Shown: positions 9,631 through 17,968 of the stretch, piece by piece | Numbering within the stretch: the stretch's first letter is position 1 | Layout: each line of letters opens with the position of its first letter | Assembly (NCBI GenBank): GCA_900012615.1 | Contig: LT009757.1 | Span: 976,096-1,040,095, forward strand | Reading direction: 5' to 3' | Source of the DNA: Agrobacterium genomosp. 13 str. CFBP 6927 | GTDB lineage: Bacteria > Pseudomonadota > Alphaproteobacteria > Rhizobiales > Rhizobiaceae | DNA: 64,000 bases | Program-made: the position numbers and the translations under genes | The notes under the pieces: model-generated | What the model saw: only the letters and a program-made list of their open reading frames with translations | The model's database searches: none | What the model was told of the DNA's origin: nothing

Positions 9631-9975
9631 TTAGAGCCGGCCACTGGCATCACATACCATTTCGGCCGCATTTCGCCGATGTTCCAGAAGCGCCGCGCCG
9701 ATACTCCAGATAAGCGCCAGACAAATCAGCCCGCAGACACCGCCCGCCATCAATGAACGATGGCGCCTGGTGCCGGAAAGAAACAGCCATCCAACAATGG
9801 CGTAGGCCACGAGCGCCGGCACGGCTGCGATCAGCACGGACATCGGCCCATCGCAATCAACGGCATCAATGCCGATAGCACGATATTGATTTGGCGTTCC
9901 CAACACCCCAAGGGCTGCAACGGGAAACATTGCTGCTAAAACGGCATAACGGAAGAATCGAGGCGTATCGGGCAT
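9631..9975 (-). CDS. Hypothetical small membrane protein
   Basis: A 114-residue protein with no family I recognise. Three hydrophobic stretches are visible (~8-28, ~44-66, ~75-97) separated by short polar loops, with two Cys in the first periplasmic-like loop region and the third helix. It is transcribed towards lldD and divergently from the MarR-GNAT gene, with an unpaired position in the operon map. Called as a gene because it has good coding character and clean membrane topology, while the opposite strand contains only short overlapping frames. Confidence 0.6.
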   Translation of the reverse strand: MPDTPRFFRYAVLAAMFPVAALGVLGTPNQYRAIGIDAVDCDGPMSVLIAAVPALVAYAIVGWLFLSGTRRHRSLMAGGVCGLICLALIWSIGAALLEHRRNAAEMVCDASGRL

Positions 9976-10155
9976 GGCTTCTCCATAGCCGGATAAAAAC
10001 TGTGCGAACCGGCAAGAGACCCGGTGAATGGACGTTTGCCGACAGCCGCAGCTTCACAATCCTTTTTCTGAGTTATGGGGTGAGGATTGCCCGCTTTTGC
10101 GGAGAAATCCAGCATTTTGAACAACGCGATCTTGGCAGGTCATGCAGATTATGAC

Positions 10156-10178
10156 TATAGTTGCATCGTGCAACCATA
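10156..10178. promoter_or_regulatory. Palindromic MarR-type operator in the leader of the MarR-GNAT gene
   Basis: GTTGCA-TCG-TGCAAC is a perfect 6-3-6 inverted repeat at 10160-10174. The symmetry extends outward as TAT/ATA after one mismatch per side, giving 23 bp in total, and the element ends directly at the chosen ATG (10179). TTGCA-N-TGCAA dyads are typical of MarR-family operators, so autoregulation is inferred. Confidence 0.7.
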
Positions 10179-11156
10179 ATGGATTTCAGCGTGTCTCAGC
10201 AACCCTTCCCCATAAACGACATCCGCTCCACCTCGCGACGCCTTGTCCGCGAACTCGGTTTCATGGGCGGGGGTTTCGCTGGCACCGATTTGCCGCCCTC
10301 TGCCGTCCACGCCCTGATTGAGCTTGACGCCTGCCCGGGCATCACGGCGCGTGATCTGGGCAAGCTGCTCCGGCTTGAGAAATCAAGCGTCAGCCGCATG
10401 CTCCGCAAGCTTGTTCTATCTGGTGATGTTCTGGAGGAGACGGACAAGGAGGATAGTCGTATCAAACGGCTGTATCTCACCGGACAAGGACAGGAGCGGG
10501 TTGGAGCAATTCACGGCTTTGCAAACCGGCAGGTCTCGAGCGCCATGATGCGGCTTACGCCGGCGGACGGACACACGATCCTCGAAGGGCTGCGCCTTTA
10601 CGCCGATGCGCTGGGAGACCGGGGCGAGACCGCTGCTCCCGCGATCGAAATCGTCGAGGGTTACAGGCCGGGCCTCATTGCCCGCATCACGCAGATGCAC
10701 GCGCTCTATTACGCCCGGACATCGGGTTTCGGCCAGCGCTTCGAATCCGTTGTCGCCGAAGGCCTCGCCTCCTTTTGCAACCGGCTCGAAAGCCAAAAAA
10801 ATGCAATATGGGTCGCGATGCGGGGGCAGGAGATCATCGGCTCCGTTGCCATCGACGGCGAGGATTTGGGGTCCGGTATCGCGCATCTGCGCTGGTTCAT
10901 CGTCGACGATGGCGTGCGTGGAGGCGGGGTCGGACGCCGGCTGCTGGCGGCTGCCCTTGCCTTTGCGGATGAAAAGGCCTTCGCTGAGACCCATCTATGG
11001 ACGTTCAACGGCCTTCTGGCCGCACGGCATCTTTATGAAGCCAATGGTTTTACGTGTATGGAGGAACATCCGGGCAGCCAGTGGGGAAGCGAGGTTCTGG
11101 AACAGCGTTTTGTCAGGCACCTGAAGGGTAAAGCTGTTTCCTCCGGCAGCGATTAG
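10179..11156 (+). CDS. MarR-family winged-helix regulator fused to a GNAT acetyltransferase domain
   Basis: A 325-residue protein. ATG 10179 is preferred over TTG 10161 because the earlier start would lie inside a palindromic operator. Residues ~1-145 are a MarR-like winged helix (recognition region LGKLLRLEKSSVSRMLRKL). Residues ~165-320 are a GNAT domain with the acetyl-CoA loop VRGGGVGRRLL near residue 246. Fused MarR-GNAT proteins are common in rhizobia; the GNAT part may acetylate a small molecule or act as a ligand sensor. The gene stands alone, convergent with the Lrp gene, so its targets beyond itself are not indicated. Confidence 0.85.
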   Translation: MDFSVSQQPFPINDIRSTSRRLVRELGFMGGGFAGTDLPPSAVHALIELDACPGITARDLGKLLRLEKSSVSRMLRKLVLSGDVLEETDKEDSRIKRLYLTGQGQERVGAIHGFANRQVSSAMMRLTPADGHTILEGLRLYADALGDRGETAAPAIEIVEGYRPGLIARITQMHALYYARTSGFGQRFESVVAEGLASFCNRLESQKNAIWVAMRGQEIIGSVAIDGEDLGSGIAHLRWFIVDDGVRGGGVGRRLLAAALAFADEKAFAETHLWTFNGLLAARHLYEANGFTCMEEHPGSQWGSEVLEQRFVRHLKGKAVSSGSD

Positions 11157-11590
11157 ACGCTGCTCAGCAATAGGCTGGTTTCGCTGTTCGAGACACCGTC
11201 TATCATGCGGACCTCGCGCAGCACGCGATCAAAATCCGAAAGGCTTCCGGCGCGAATATTGGCCACAAGGTCCCAGTTGCCATTGGTGGTGTGCAGCGAG
11301 GAAATCTCTGCGATGCCACGCAGCTTGCGGATGACCTGTGTGGTGGATTTTCCCATGACCTCGATCATCATGACCGCATGCACCGCCCGGTCATCATAAT
11401 CCTCACGCACACGCACGGTAAAACCAAGCAGCGTGCCGGTTTCCGTCAACCGGTCCAACCTGTTTTGAACTGTACCGCGCGCCACGCCCAATGCATCGGA
11501 CAGCTTGGCCAGCGAAGCGCGGCCGTCGACCCTCAGATGGGCAATGATTTGCCGGTCTAGCTCATCGGGTATGTATTTGGCGATGCTCAT
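11153..11590 (-). CDS. Lrp/AsnC-family transcriptional regulator
   Basis: A 145-residue protein started at ATG 11590 (MSIAKYIPDELD), where the family normally begins; a longer upstream frame adds a hydrophobic stretch not typical of Lrp. N-terminal winged helix (~residues 8-65, with LAKLSDALGVARGTVQNRL), then the RAM/ligand-binding domain (~70-145). It is divergent from ornithine cyclodeaminase, and Lrp-type regulators of ocd genes commonly respond to arginine, ornithine or proline. It probably controls the ocd-ctlX operon and itself through the 133-base intergenic region. Its 3' end overlaps the MarR-GNAT 3' end by four bases. Confidence 0.85.
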   Translation of the reverse strand: MSIAKYIPDELDRQIIAHLRVDGRASLAKLSDALGVARGTVQNRLDRLTETGTLLGFTVRVREDYDDRAVHAVMMIEVMGKSTTQVIRKLRGIAEISSLHTTNGNWDLVANIRAGSLSDFDRVLREVRMIDGVSNSETSLLLSSV

Positions 11591-11723
11591 TGAAATTCCT
11601 GACAGAATTGACAACAGGACTGAGCATATTGTGCAAAATAGTTTCAGAAATAACAAGATTTTGCGATTTCGGTTGAACAGGCGGAGCGGATATCCTCATT
11701 CCAGCAAGTGAGGAGTTGCCTAT
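11591..11723. promoter_or_regulatory. Divergent lrp/ocd control region
   Basis: An AT-rich 133-base region between the divergent Lrp gene and ocd. GCAAAAT (11633-11639) and ATTTTGC (11658-11664) form an inverted repeat with an 18-base gap, a plausible Lrp binding pair. TTGACA at 11608-11613 could be a -35 element for ocd, but the matching -10 is unclear. Confidence 0.45.
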
Positions 11724-12773
11724 ATGCCCCTGTCCCCATCCGCCAAAGCCCTTATCCCCTTCGTCAGCGTCGAAAACATGATGCGCCTCGTGCATCATAT
11801 CGGCATCGAGCAGATGCTCGTTGAGCTAACCGACGCCATCGAAGCCGATTTTCGCCGATGGGAGTGCTTCGACAAGACACCGCGCGTTGCCTCCCACTCG
11901 CGCGAAGGCGTCATCGAACTGATGCCAACATCAGACGGTGAGATTTACGGCTTCAAATATGTGAACGGCCACCCCAAAAACATGGCCGAGGGGCTTCAGA
12001 CCGTGACCGCCTTCGGCCTGCTTGCCTCCGTCTCGACCGGTTATCCAGTGCTTTTGACCGAGATGACGCTCCTGACGGCGCTGCGCACCGCCGCCACCTC
12101 GGCAATGGCCGCCCGCCATCTTGCACCGAAGGGTGCCGACACCATGGCGATGATCGGCAACGGAGCACAGGCGGAATTCCAGGCGCTGGCCATGAAGGCG
12201 GTACTCGGCATAAAGGAAGTGCGCCTTTACGACATCGACCCCCGCGCCACCGAAAAGACAGCCGCGAACCTGAAAGGGAGCGGCCTGACCGTGACCCCAT
12301 GCAAATCGGCGCAGGCCGCAATCGAAGGGGCCGGCATCGTCACCACCTGCACCGCCGACAAGCAATATGCGACAATCCTGACCGACAATATGGTCGGCAC
12401 CGGTGTGCACATCAACGCGATCGGCGGCGATTGCCCCGGCAAGACGGAACTGCACAGGGATATATTGCTGCGTGCCGACACCTTCGTTGAATATCCGCCG
12501 CAGACGCGTATCGAGGGTGAAATCCAGCAGATGGACCCGGATTATCCGGTGACCGAACTTTGGAAAGTGATCGTCGGCGAAGCCGAAGGACGGCAGGACG
12601 CACGCCAGATCACCCTGTTCGACAGCGTCGGTTTCGCCATAGAGGACTTTTCCGCACTGCGTTACGTACGCGAGAAGCTGGAGGGCTCCGCCTTTTACCA
12701 GGAGATCGACATCATCGCCGATCCCGATGATCCACGCGATCTCTTCGGCATGCTGCAACGCGCCCGGGCCTGA
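11724..12773 (+). CDS. ocd: Ornithine cyclodeaminase
   Basis: A 349-residue protein of the ornithine cyclodeaminase/mu-crystallin family and of the usual length for bacterial OCD. The NAD-binding motif MIGNGAQAEFQ lies near residue 143, with the family region LRTAATSAMAARHLAPK just before it. OCD converts L-ornithine to L-proline and ammonia using bound NAD+ in the cytoplasm. It is followed 11 bases later by a CtlX-like hydrolase and is divergent from an Lrp regulator, so the unit probably turns citrulline or arginine-derived ornithine into proline. Such genes are also known from opine catabolism on Ti plasmids, but no opine genes accompany it here. Confidence 0.92.
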   Translation: MPLSPSAKALIPFVSVENMMRLVHHIGIEQMLVELTDAIEADFRRWECFDKTPRVASHSREGVIELMPTSDGEIYGFKYVNGHPKNMAEGLQTVTAFGLLASVSTGYPVLLTEMTLLTALRTAATSAMAARHLAPKGADTMAMIGNGAQAEFQALAMKAVLGIKEVRLYDIDPRATEKTAANLKGSGLTVTPCKSAQAAIEGAGIVTTCTADKQYATILTDNMVGTGVHINAIGGDCPGKTELHRDILLRADTFVEYPPQTRIEGEIQQMDPDYPVTELWKVIVGEAEGRQDARQITLFDSVGFAIEDFSALRYVREKLEGSAFYQEIDIIADPDDPRDLFGMLQRARA

Positions 12774-12784
12774 GGAGCAAGGTG

Positions 12785-13708
12785 ATGAAAAAAACCTATT
12801 CCATTCAGGCTCCAGCCGCGGTCGTGATGGTGCGTCCGCACCATTTCACGGTCAATACCGAGACCGCAGCCGACAACCGGTTTCAGGCAACGCCCGACAG
12901 CGGCGAGGACTTCAGCGCCATCGCCCATGCGGAAATTACCCGCGCCGCACAGGCGCTGGAAAGCCATGGCGTGACGGTGCATCTCTTTGAAGACGAAGGC
13001 AGCCGCACACCGGATTCGGTCTTTCCCAATAACTGGTTTTCCACCCATGCGGGCGGCCATGTCGCCATCTATCCGATGAAAGCCGAAAGCCGCAGGCTAG
13101 AGCGGCGCCAGGACGTTATCGAGATGCTGAAAAACCGCTACCGCGTTCAGGACATCATCGATTATTCCGGCCTGGAGCCGGACGGCCTGTTTCTGGAAGG
13201 AACCGGCGCGATGGTTCTCGATCATATCGACCGTGTCGCCTACGCCGTACGCTCCGACCGCACCGATCCGATCGCGCTCGAACGCTTCTCGACCCATTTC
13301 AATTTCGAGCCGATGGTGTTCGACGCACGCGACGAGGCCGGCGTGCCGGTCTACCATACCAATGTGCTGATGTGCATCGGCACGGATTACGCGATGATAG
13401 GTCTCGACATGATCGCCGACGGCCTGCGGCGCGCGGAAATCGTCAACCGGCTCGAACGCTCGGGACGACAGGTCGTCGCGCTTACCAACGCCCAGATTCG
13501 CAGCTTCGCCGGCAATGCGCTGGAGCTACAGGGACGCGACGGCCGCATCCTGGCGCTCTCCACCACCGCATTCGCGTCGCTCACCCCGGCCCAGATAGAT
13601 ACGATCCGCGAGAGCGCCGTTCCCGTGCCGCTGGATATACCAACAATCGAGAAGGCCGGCGGTTCGGTGCGCTGCACGCTTGCCGGCATTCATCTGATGC
13701 CACGGTGA
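12785..13708 (+). CDS. ctlX: CtlX-like citrulline hydrolase / amidinotransferase-fold protein
   Basis: A 307-residue protein. ATG 12785 follows a GAGGAG ribosome site that overlaps the ocd stop. It has the penta-beta-alpha propeller (guanidino-group modifying) family pattern: an early VRPHHF substrate loop, PDSVFPNNWF near residue 80, a catalytic His in VYHTNVLM (~191) and a likely nucleophilic Cys near the C-terminus in GGSVRCTLAG (~298). Relatives include arginine deiminase, dimethylarginine hydrolase and the citrulline-utilisation hydrolase CtlX. Next to ornithine cyclodeaminase, citrulline to ornithine is the most coherent reaction, giving a citrulline-ornithine-proline route. Substrate is inferred, not shown. 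Confidence 0.78.
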   Translation: MKKTYSIQAPAAVVMVRPHHFTVNTETAADNRFQATPDSGEDFSAIAHAEITRAAQALESHGVTVHLFEDEGSRTPDSVFPNNWFSTHAGGHVAIYPMKAESRRLERRQDVIEMLKNRYRVQDIIDYSGLEPDGLFLEGTGAMVLDHIDRVAYAVRSDRTDPIALERFSTHFNFEPMVFDARDEAGVPVYHTNVLMCIGTDYAMIGLDMIADGLRRAEIVNRLERSGRQVVALTNAQIRSFAGNALELQGRDGRILALSTTAFASLTPAQIDTIRESAVPVPLDIPTIEKAGGSVRCTLAGIHLMPR

Positions 13709-13714
13709 GAGAGA

Positions 13715-14746
13715 TCAGAAGGCGAGTTGAACCTTCATCGACCTGCTTCTGTCACCGGCGGCTTCAAATGCCGCAACCGCCTCTTCCAATGGAAAGGTTC
13801 CAGTCAGCAGGGGCTTCAGGTCGACACGGCGCTGGTTGATGAAATCGACGGCAAGTCCGAATTCCTCATGAAACCGGAACGTGCCCTTCATCTCGATTTC
13901 CTTGGCAACCACCATGTTCTGCGGAATGGACACATCGCCGCCGAGACCGAGTTGCACCACCGTTGAGCGCGGTTTCAGCGCCTCCAGACCCGAACGGACC
14001 GCTCTTTCATTGCCGGACGCCTCGAATTGCACATCGAAATAGCCCTTGTTTGCCGAATAGGCAGAGAGCGCATCTGAATCACTGGCGACATTGATGACGC
14101 GGTCGGCGCCGATGGCGAGCGCCTTTTGAAGAACCGCATCCATGACATCGGTTGCGACGATTTCCCGGGCGCCATGGGCGCGGGCGGCGATGATGGCAAG
14201 TGCACCGATCGGCCCACAGCCGGTGACCAGAACGCGTTTGTCGGTCAAGGCACCGGCGCGGTTGACGCCATGCAGCGTTACCGCGAAAGGTTCGGCCATG
14301 GCCGCTTCATGAATGGAGACGCCATCCCGCACCTTGTGGCACTGATAGGCCTCGGCCACGAGACGCTGACGAAACGCGCCCTGAATATGCGGCATGGGCA
14401 TGGCGGAGCCATAAAAGCGCATGTTGAGGCACTGGTTCTGCTGACCCTTCAGGCAGAATTCGCAATGGTTGCAGGGCCGGCTCGGCGATACGGCAACACG
14501 GTCGCCAACGGCGAGGCCAGAGACACCCTCTCCCAAAGCCTTGATGGTGCCGGCCACCTCATGGCCAAGGATCATCGGCTCCCGCACGCGTACGGTGCCG
14601 AAGCCGCCATGATTGTAATAATGCAGGTCGGAGCCGCAGATGCCACCCGCTTCGATGGCCACATCGACCTGCCCCGGACCGGGCTGCTCGGTCTCCCGTT
14701 CCTCGATCCGCAGATCCTTCGCCGCGTGGATGACAACCGCTTTCAT
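13715..14746 (-). CDS. Zinc-dependent alcohol dehydrogenase, L-idonate 5-dehydrogenase type
   Basis: A 343-residue medium-chain zinc dehydrogenase started at ATG 14746 (MKAVVIHAAKDLRIEE). The catalytic zinc region GGICGSDLHYY lies near residue 37, the GHE motif near 62, and the structural zinc cluster (four Cys in CNHCEFCLKGQQNQC) near 92-106. The NAD(P) fold is near 170 (VTGCGPIGALA). Closest recognised group is L-idonate 5-dehydrogenase/sorbitol dehydrogenase, oxidising a secondary alcohol of a sugar acid or polyol. It is the last gene of the operon running from 19454 down, after an RraA-like protein and an ABC transporter, so sugar-acid breakdown is the probable context. Confidence 0.82.
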   Translation of the reverse strand: MKAVVIHAAKDLRIEERETEQPGPGQVDVAIEAGGICGSDLHYYNHGGFGTVRVREPMILGHEVAGTIKALGEGVSGLAVGDRVAVSPSRPCNHCEFCLKGQQNQCLNMRFYGSAMPMPHIQGAFRQRLVAEAYQCHKVRDGVSIHEAAMAEPFAVTLHGVNRAGALTDKRVLVTGCGPIGALAIIAARAHGAREIVATDVMDAVLQKALAIGADRVINVASDSDALSAYSANKGYFDVQFEASGNERAVRSGLEALKPRSTVVQLGLGGDVSIPQNMVVAKEIEMKGTFRFHEEFGLAVDFINQRRVDLKPLLTGTFPLEEAVAAFEAAGDRSRSMKVQLAF

Positions 14747-14812
14747 AGTCTCTCCTCCCATGAGGGTTCGGCGTGGCGGCTATTGCCGCCAGACCCTTTC
14801 CCTGGACTTGTC

Positions 14813-15487
14813 TCAGATATCGACCACGAGGCCCTTGGCTTTCAGAACCGGCTCGAGCTTGCTGACCTCGATCACCGACTTGCCCTGCTTGTAGGCTTCG
14901 ATGTAACCGGCTTCGGCATCTTCGCGGGCCTGAGAAAGCTTGGCCGCCTCCTGCGCTTCCTCGCGCCTGACGACCACCAGCCCATCGGCATCGCCGACGA
15001 TGATATCGCCCGGATTGATGATTTCGCCGCCGACAATCACCTGGTCGTTGACCGCCGCAATGGTCTCCTTGACCGTGCCCTTGATGCAGACGCTGAGCGA
15101 GAAGACAGGGAAGCCGAGGTCCCGCAGCTGCAACGTATCGCGCACGCCGGTATCCGTCACCAGGCCGCCGATGCCTTTTGCGAGGCAGGCATTGGCGAGA
15201 ACGTCGCCGAAGGAACCGGCTTCTTCATATTCGCCGGCGGAAACGACGATGATGTCACCCGGCTTGGCATAGTTGATCGCAAGCTGCAGCATGATGTTGT
15301 CGCGCGGCGCGCATTTCACCGTGAAGGCCGGGCCGCAAAGCTTCATGCGATAATCGACCGGCTTCAGCCGCGAGGACAATGCGCCGCGACGTCCCTGCGC
15401 CTCATGGATCGTGGCGGGAGAGAATTTGGCAAGGGCGTCGACATCCGCCTTGGCCGGACGCTGCGCGATATCTTTAATGTGGATCAT
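14813..15487 (-). CDS. RraA-family protein (4-hydroxy-4-methyl-2-oxoglutarate aldolase-like)
   Basis: A 224-residue RraA-like protein. The HMG/CHA-aldolase signature is present: GSFGDVLANACLAKGIGG then TDTGVRD, giving the Gly-Asp and Arg-Asp residues that hold the divalent metal and pyruvate moiety in class II pyruvate aldolases. True RraA regulators of RNase E are shorter (~160 residues), so an aldolase or decarboxylase role on a 2-oxo-acid is more likely. It lies between the solute-binding protein and the idonate-type dehydrogenase. A clear paralogue (starting ...KFSPATIHEAQG... in both) is encoded at 24383-25051 in the next operon. Confidence 0.8.
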   Translation of the reverse strand: MIHIKDIAQRPAKADVDALAKFSPATIHEAQGRRGALSSRLKPVDYRMKLCGPAFTVKCAPRDNIMLQLAINYAKPGDIIVVSAGEYEEAGSFGDVLANACLAKGIGGLVTDTGVRDTLQLRDLGFPVFSLSVCIKGTVKETIAAVNDQVIVGGEIINPGDIIVGDADGLVVVRREEAQEAAKLSQAREDAEAGYIEAYKQGKSVIEVSKLEPVLKAKGLVVDI

Positions 15488-15509
15488 GAAAACCTCCCAC
15501 GTTGAAGCT

Positions 15510-15532
15510 GTCGGCGAGAGCGTCTCGCCGAC
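15510..15532 (-). terminator. Intercistronic hairpin after the solute-binding-protein gene
   Basis: GTCGGCGAGA-GCG-TCTCGCCGAC is a perfect 10-bp stem in the gap between the binding-protein stop (15578) and the RraA start (15487). No T-run follows, so it is more likely an mRNA-stabilising or partly terminating element that raises binding-protein yield over the downstream enzymes. Confidence 0.55.
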
Positions 15533-15577
15533 CGATAGTGTTGAAGAGTTGGAAATTGGCCGATGTTGAGCCGAAAC

Positions 15578-16414
15578 TCAGGGGATCGGGTCGAACTTCA
15601 GTTCGGACAGAGGCACGACCTTGTCGGTGCGTGTCATCTTGTATTCGGTGTTCGGGCCAAGCCACTTGTCCCAGATGCGGTTGATTTCGCCATCCGCATC
15701 GAGCTTGCGCAGGATTTCGTTGATCTTTGCGGTCAGCGCCGGGTTGTCCTTGGCCATGCCGATGCCGATGGGCTGGAAGAGCATCGGCTCTTCGATCATG
15801 CGCATCGGCTTGCCCTTGGTCTTGGATTCATTGACGAACTTGGTCATCGTCATGGTGTTGCCGACAATGCCGCGCGCCTTGCCCTGCTGGACGGCGAGAT
15901 AGGCGGATGCCGTATCCTGGAACGTCAGCGGCTCGGACTTGTTAAGCTTGACGGAGAGTTCGGATGTCGAGCCCTTGCTGGACGCGATGCGCTGGCCGAC
16001 GAAATCGGACTTCTTGGTGCCGGGGTCATCGACCGGAACGATCAGCATTTCCTTAGCCAGATAATATGGGTCGCTGAACTGGATCTGTTCGGCGCGGCTC
16101 TGGGTGTAAGCGAGGTTGGCGACCGAGAGGTCGACGCGGCCGAGCTTGACTTCGGGGACGCGCGCTTCGACCGACACCGGCTTGATCTCTGCCTTGACGC
16201 CGAGTTCCTTGGCGATGGCGCCGCACAGATCGACATCGAAGCCTGCCATTTCGCGCGTCTTCGGGTCCGGCGAGGCGAAAGGCGGCACATCGGCGAATGT
16301 CGCGCAACGCAGCGTCTTGTTCGCAATGATCGTGTCGAGCTGGTCGGCCTTGGCCGGAATGACCGCAGCCGAGGTTGCCAATATGGCGGTAAGAGTAATG
16401 CACTTCCAGTTCAT
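15578..16414 (-). CDS. Solute-binding protein of a polar-amino-acid-type ABC transporter
   Basis: A 278-residue periplasmic binding protein, family 3 (SBP_bac_3). A Sec signal peptide occupies ~residues 1-23 (hydrophobic core then AKA). The family landmark MAGFDVDLCGAIAKELG follows near residue 57-75, and SKGSTSE later contacts ligand. It pairs with the ATPase and two permeases just upstream in the same operon. Family members bind amino acids or other small carboxylates; with RraA-like and idonate-type enzymes following, a carboxylated sugar or amino-acid derivative is a fair guess, but the ligand cannot be read from sequence. Confidence 0.88.
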   Translation of the reverse strand: MNWKCITLTAILATSAAVIPAKADQLDTIIANKTLRCATFADVPPFASPDPKTREMAGFDVDLCGAIAKELGVKAEIKPVSVEARVPEVKLGRVDLSVANLAYTQSRAEQIQFSDPYYLAKEMLIVPVDDPGTKKSDFVGQRIASSKGSTSELSVKLNKSEPLTFQDTASAYLAVQQGKARGIVGNTMTMTKFVNESKTKGKPMRMIEEPMLFQPIGIGMAKDNPALTAKINEILRKLDADGEINRIWDKWLGPNTEYKMTRTDKVVPLSELKFDPIP

Positions 16415-16445
16415 TTCAGTTCTCCCGTTATTATAGAGGTTGGGT

Positions 16446-17210
16446 CTAGTGTCTCAGATCGGCAAGAAACCGCTGGGCACGCGGATGTTGCGGATTTTTG
16501 AAAAACTCGTCCGGTTTTGCGGTTTCGAGAATGCGCCCGGCATCGATGAACCAGATGCGGTCGGCCACTTCACGGGCAAAGCCCATTTCATGGGTGACGC
16601 AGAGCATGGTCATGCCTTCGGCGGCGAGGCTCTTCATGACGGCGAGCACTTCGCCGACCATTTCCGGATCGAGCGCTGAGGTCGGCTCGTCGAACAGCAT
16701 GACCGGTGGTTCCATGGCAAGTGCCCGCGCGATGGCGACGCGCTGCTGCTGACCGCCGGAAAGCTGGGCGGGATAGGAACCGGCCTTATCGGCAAGGCCG
16801 ACGCGATCGAGAAGCTTCAGCGCCTTGTCATGGGCGACCGCGGGAGAAACACCCTTCACCCGGATCGGCGACATGGAGACATTTTCCACCACCGAAAGAT
16901 GCGGGAAGAGGTTGAAGCTCTGGAAGACGAACCCAACCCGGCTGCGCAGCGCGTTCAGCTCCTTTGCGCGCATCTGGGCATGGATGTTTCTGCCGTCCAG
17001 CATGATCGACCCGCTGCTGATCTCTTCCAGACGGTTGATCGTGCGGATGAGGGTGGACTTGCCGGAACCCGACGGCCCGCAAATGACGACGACCTCGCCA
17101 CGGGTGACGTTTTCGTTGACATCCTTGAGCACCTGATAATCGCCATAGCTTTTGCAGACCTGCGAAAGCGTGATGGTGTAGTCCTGAGTGGCGGAAACTG
17201 GCGCGGTCAT
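16446..17210 (-). CDS. Polar-amino-acid-type ABC transporter ATP-binding protein
   Basis: A 254-residue ABC ATPase of the GlnQ/HisP type. Walker [10 protein letters not shown] near residue 45, Q-loop [10 protein letters not shown] near 95, signature [15 protein letters not shown] near 150, Walker [17 protein letters not shown] near 170, and the switch His in [11 protein letters not shown]. It energises uptake through the two permeases encoded upstream. Its start overlaps the preceding permease stop by four bases (ATGA), indicating translational coupling. Confidence 0.93.
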   Translation of the reverse strand: MTAPVSATQDYTITLSQVCKSYGDYQVLKDVNENVTRGEVVVICGPSGSGKSTLIRTINRLEEISSGSIMLDGRNIHAQMRAKELNALRSRVGFVFQSFNLFPHLSVVENVSMSPIRVKGVSPAVAHDKALKLLDRVGLADKAGSYPAQLSGGQQQRVAIARALAMEPPVMLFDEPTSALDPEMVGEVLAVMKSLAAEGMTMLCVTHEMGFAREVADRIWFIDAGRILETAKPDEFFKNPQHPRAQRFLADLRH

Positions 17211-17968
17211 AGCTGCTCCGTAGCGATATTGGCGGGGGCCGGTGCCGTGTCTGCGGCAAGCTTGCCGCGCGGCCCGGCCCGGCGGCGGGCGATACGTCGC
17301 TCGAGAAGATTGGCGACATGGGTGAGCGACCAGCAGATGATGTAATAAACCAGCGCCAGAATGAGGAAGACCTGGAAGGGCTGGGTCAAAAGCTGATTGT
17401 TCACCTGGTTTGCCGCAAAGGTCAGATCAGGCACATTGATGACATAACCGAGCGTCGTATCCTTTATGGTGGATACGAAAGTCGAGATCAGGCTCGGGAT
17501 CATGTTGTAGAGCGCCTGCGGCAGGATGACATAACGCATCGCACCGAAATAACCGTGGCCAAGCGCCCGTGCTGCATCCATCTGACCCGTACCCAGCGAT
17601 ACGATGCCGGCGCGGACGACTTCACTCATGAAAGCGCCCTGATAGATGACGAGCGTGGTCAGCATCGTCACGAAGCTCGGCACATCGGCGCCGGTCCAGA
17701 GCGGAACGAGGAAGTAGCTCCAGAGAATGAGCATCAGCAGCGGCACGCCGCGGGTGAAATAGACCACCGCGGTCACCGGCCAGCGCAGGGCCCGCCATTT
17801 CGACAGCCGCGCCAGCGCCATCAGGATGCTGACGGGAAAGGCGAGCGCGATGCTGAGCGCTGAGAGGATGAGCGTGTTGGCAAGGCCGCCGAGCGGACCG
17901 TTGGGATATTGGCCGATCAGGAGCAGCAGCCAGTAATCCTGAATGATTGCGATCATGTCGTGGATCAT
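17207..17968 (-). CDS. Polar-amino-acid-type ABC transporter permease (second subunit)
   Basis: A 253-residue permease of the HisM/GlnP family. Several transmembrane helices are visible, with the HisM-type region [18 protein letters not shown] near residue 25 and the EAA loop around [21 protein letters not shown] (~residues 140-160), which docks on the ATPase. The C-terminal ~25 residues are basic and Pro/Ala-rich. It overlaps both neighbours by four bases and forms a heterodimer with the permease at 17965-18672. Confidence 0.92.
   Translation of the reverse strand: MIHDMIAIIQDYWLLLLIGQYPNGPLGGLANTLILSALSIALAFPVSILMALARLSKWRALRWPVTAVVYFTRGVPLLMLILWSYFLVPLWTGADVPSFVTMLTTLVIYQGAFMSEVVRAGIVSLGTGQMDAARALGHGYFGAMRYVILPQALYNMIPSLISTFVSTIKDTTLGYVINVPDLTFAANQVNNQLLTQPFQVFLILALVYYIICWSLTHVANLLERRIARRRAGPRGKLAADTAPAPANIATEQL

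Noticed and set aside
11591..11656. N-terminal extension of the Lrp regulator
   Set aside because: It would add a hydrophobic segment that Lrp proteins lack and would occupy the ocd control region.
11724..13708. Opine (nopaline/octopine) catabolic genes of a Ti plasmid
   Set aside because: Ornithine cyclodeaminase is also common on chromosomes; no opine oxidase, opine transporter or Ti plasmid genes accompany it.
14126..15505. 459-codon plus-strand frame across the idonate-type dehydrogenase and RraA-like genes
   Set aside because: It spans two well-supported minus-strand genes and their gap and has no family resemblance.
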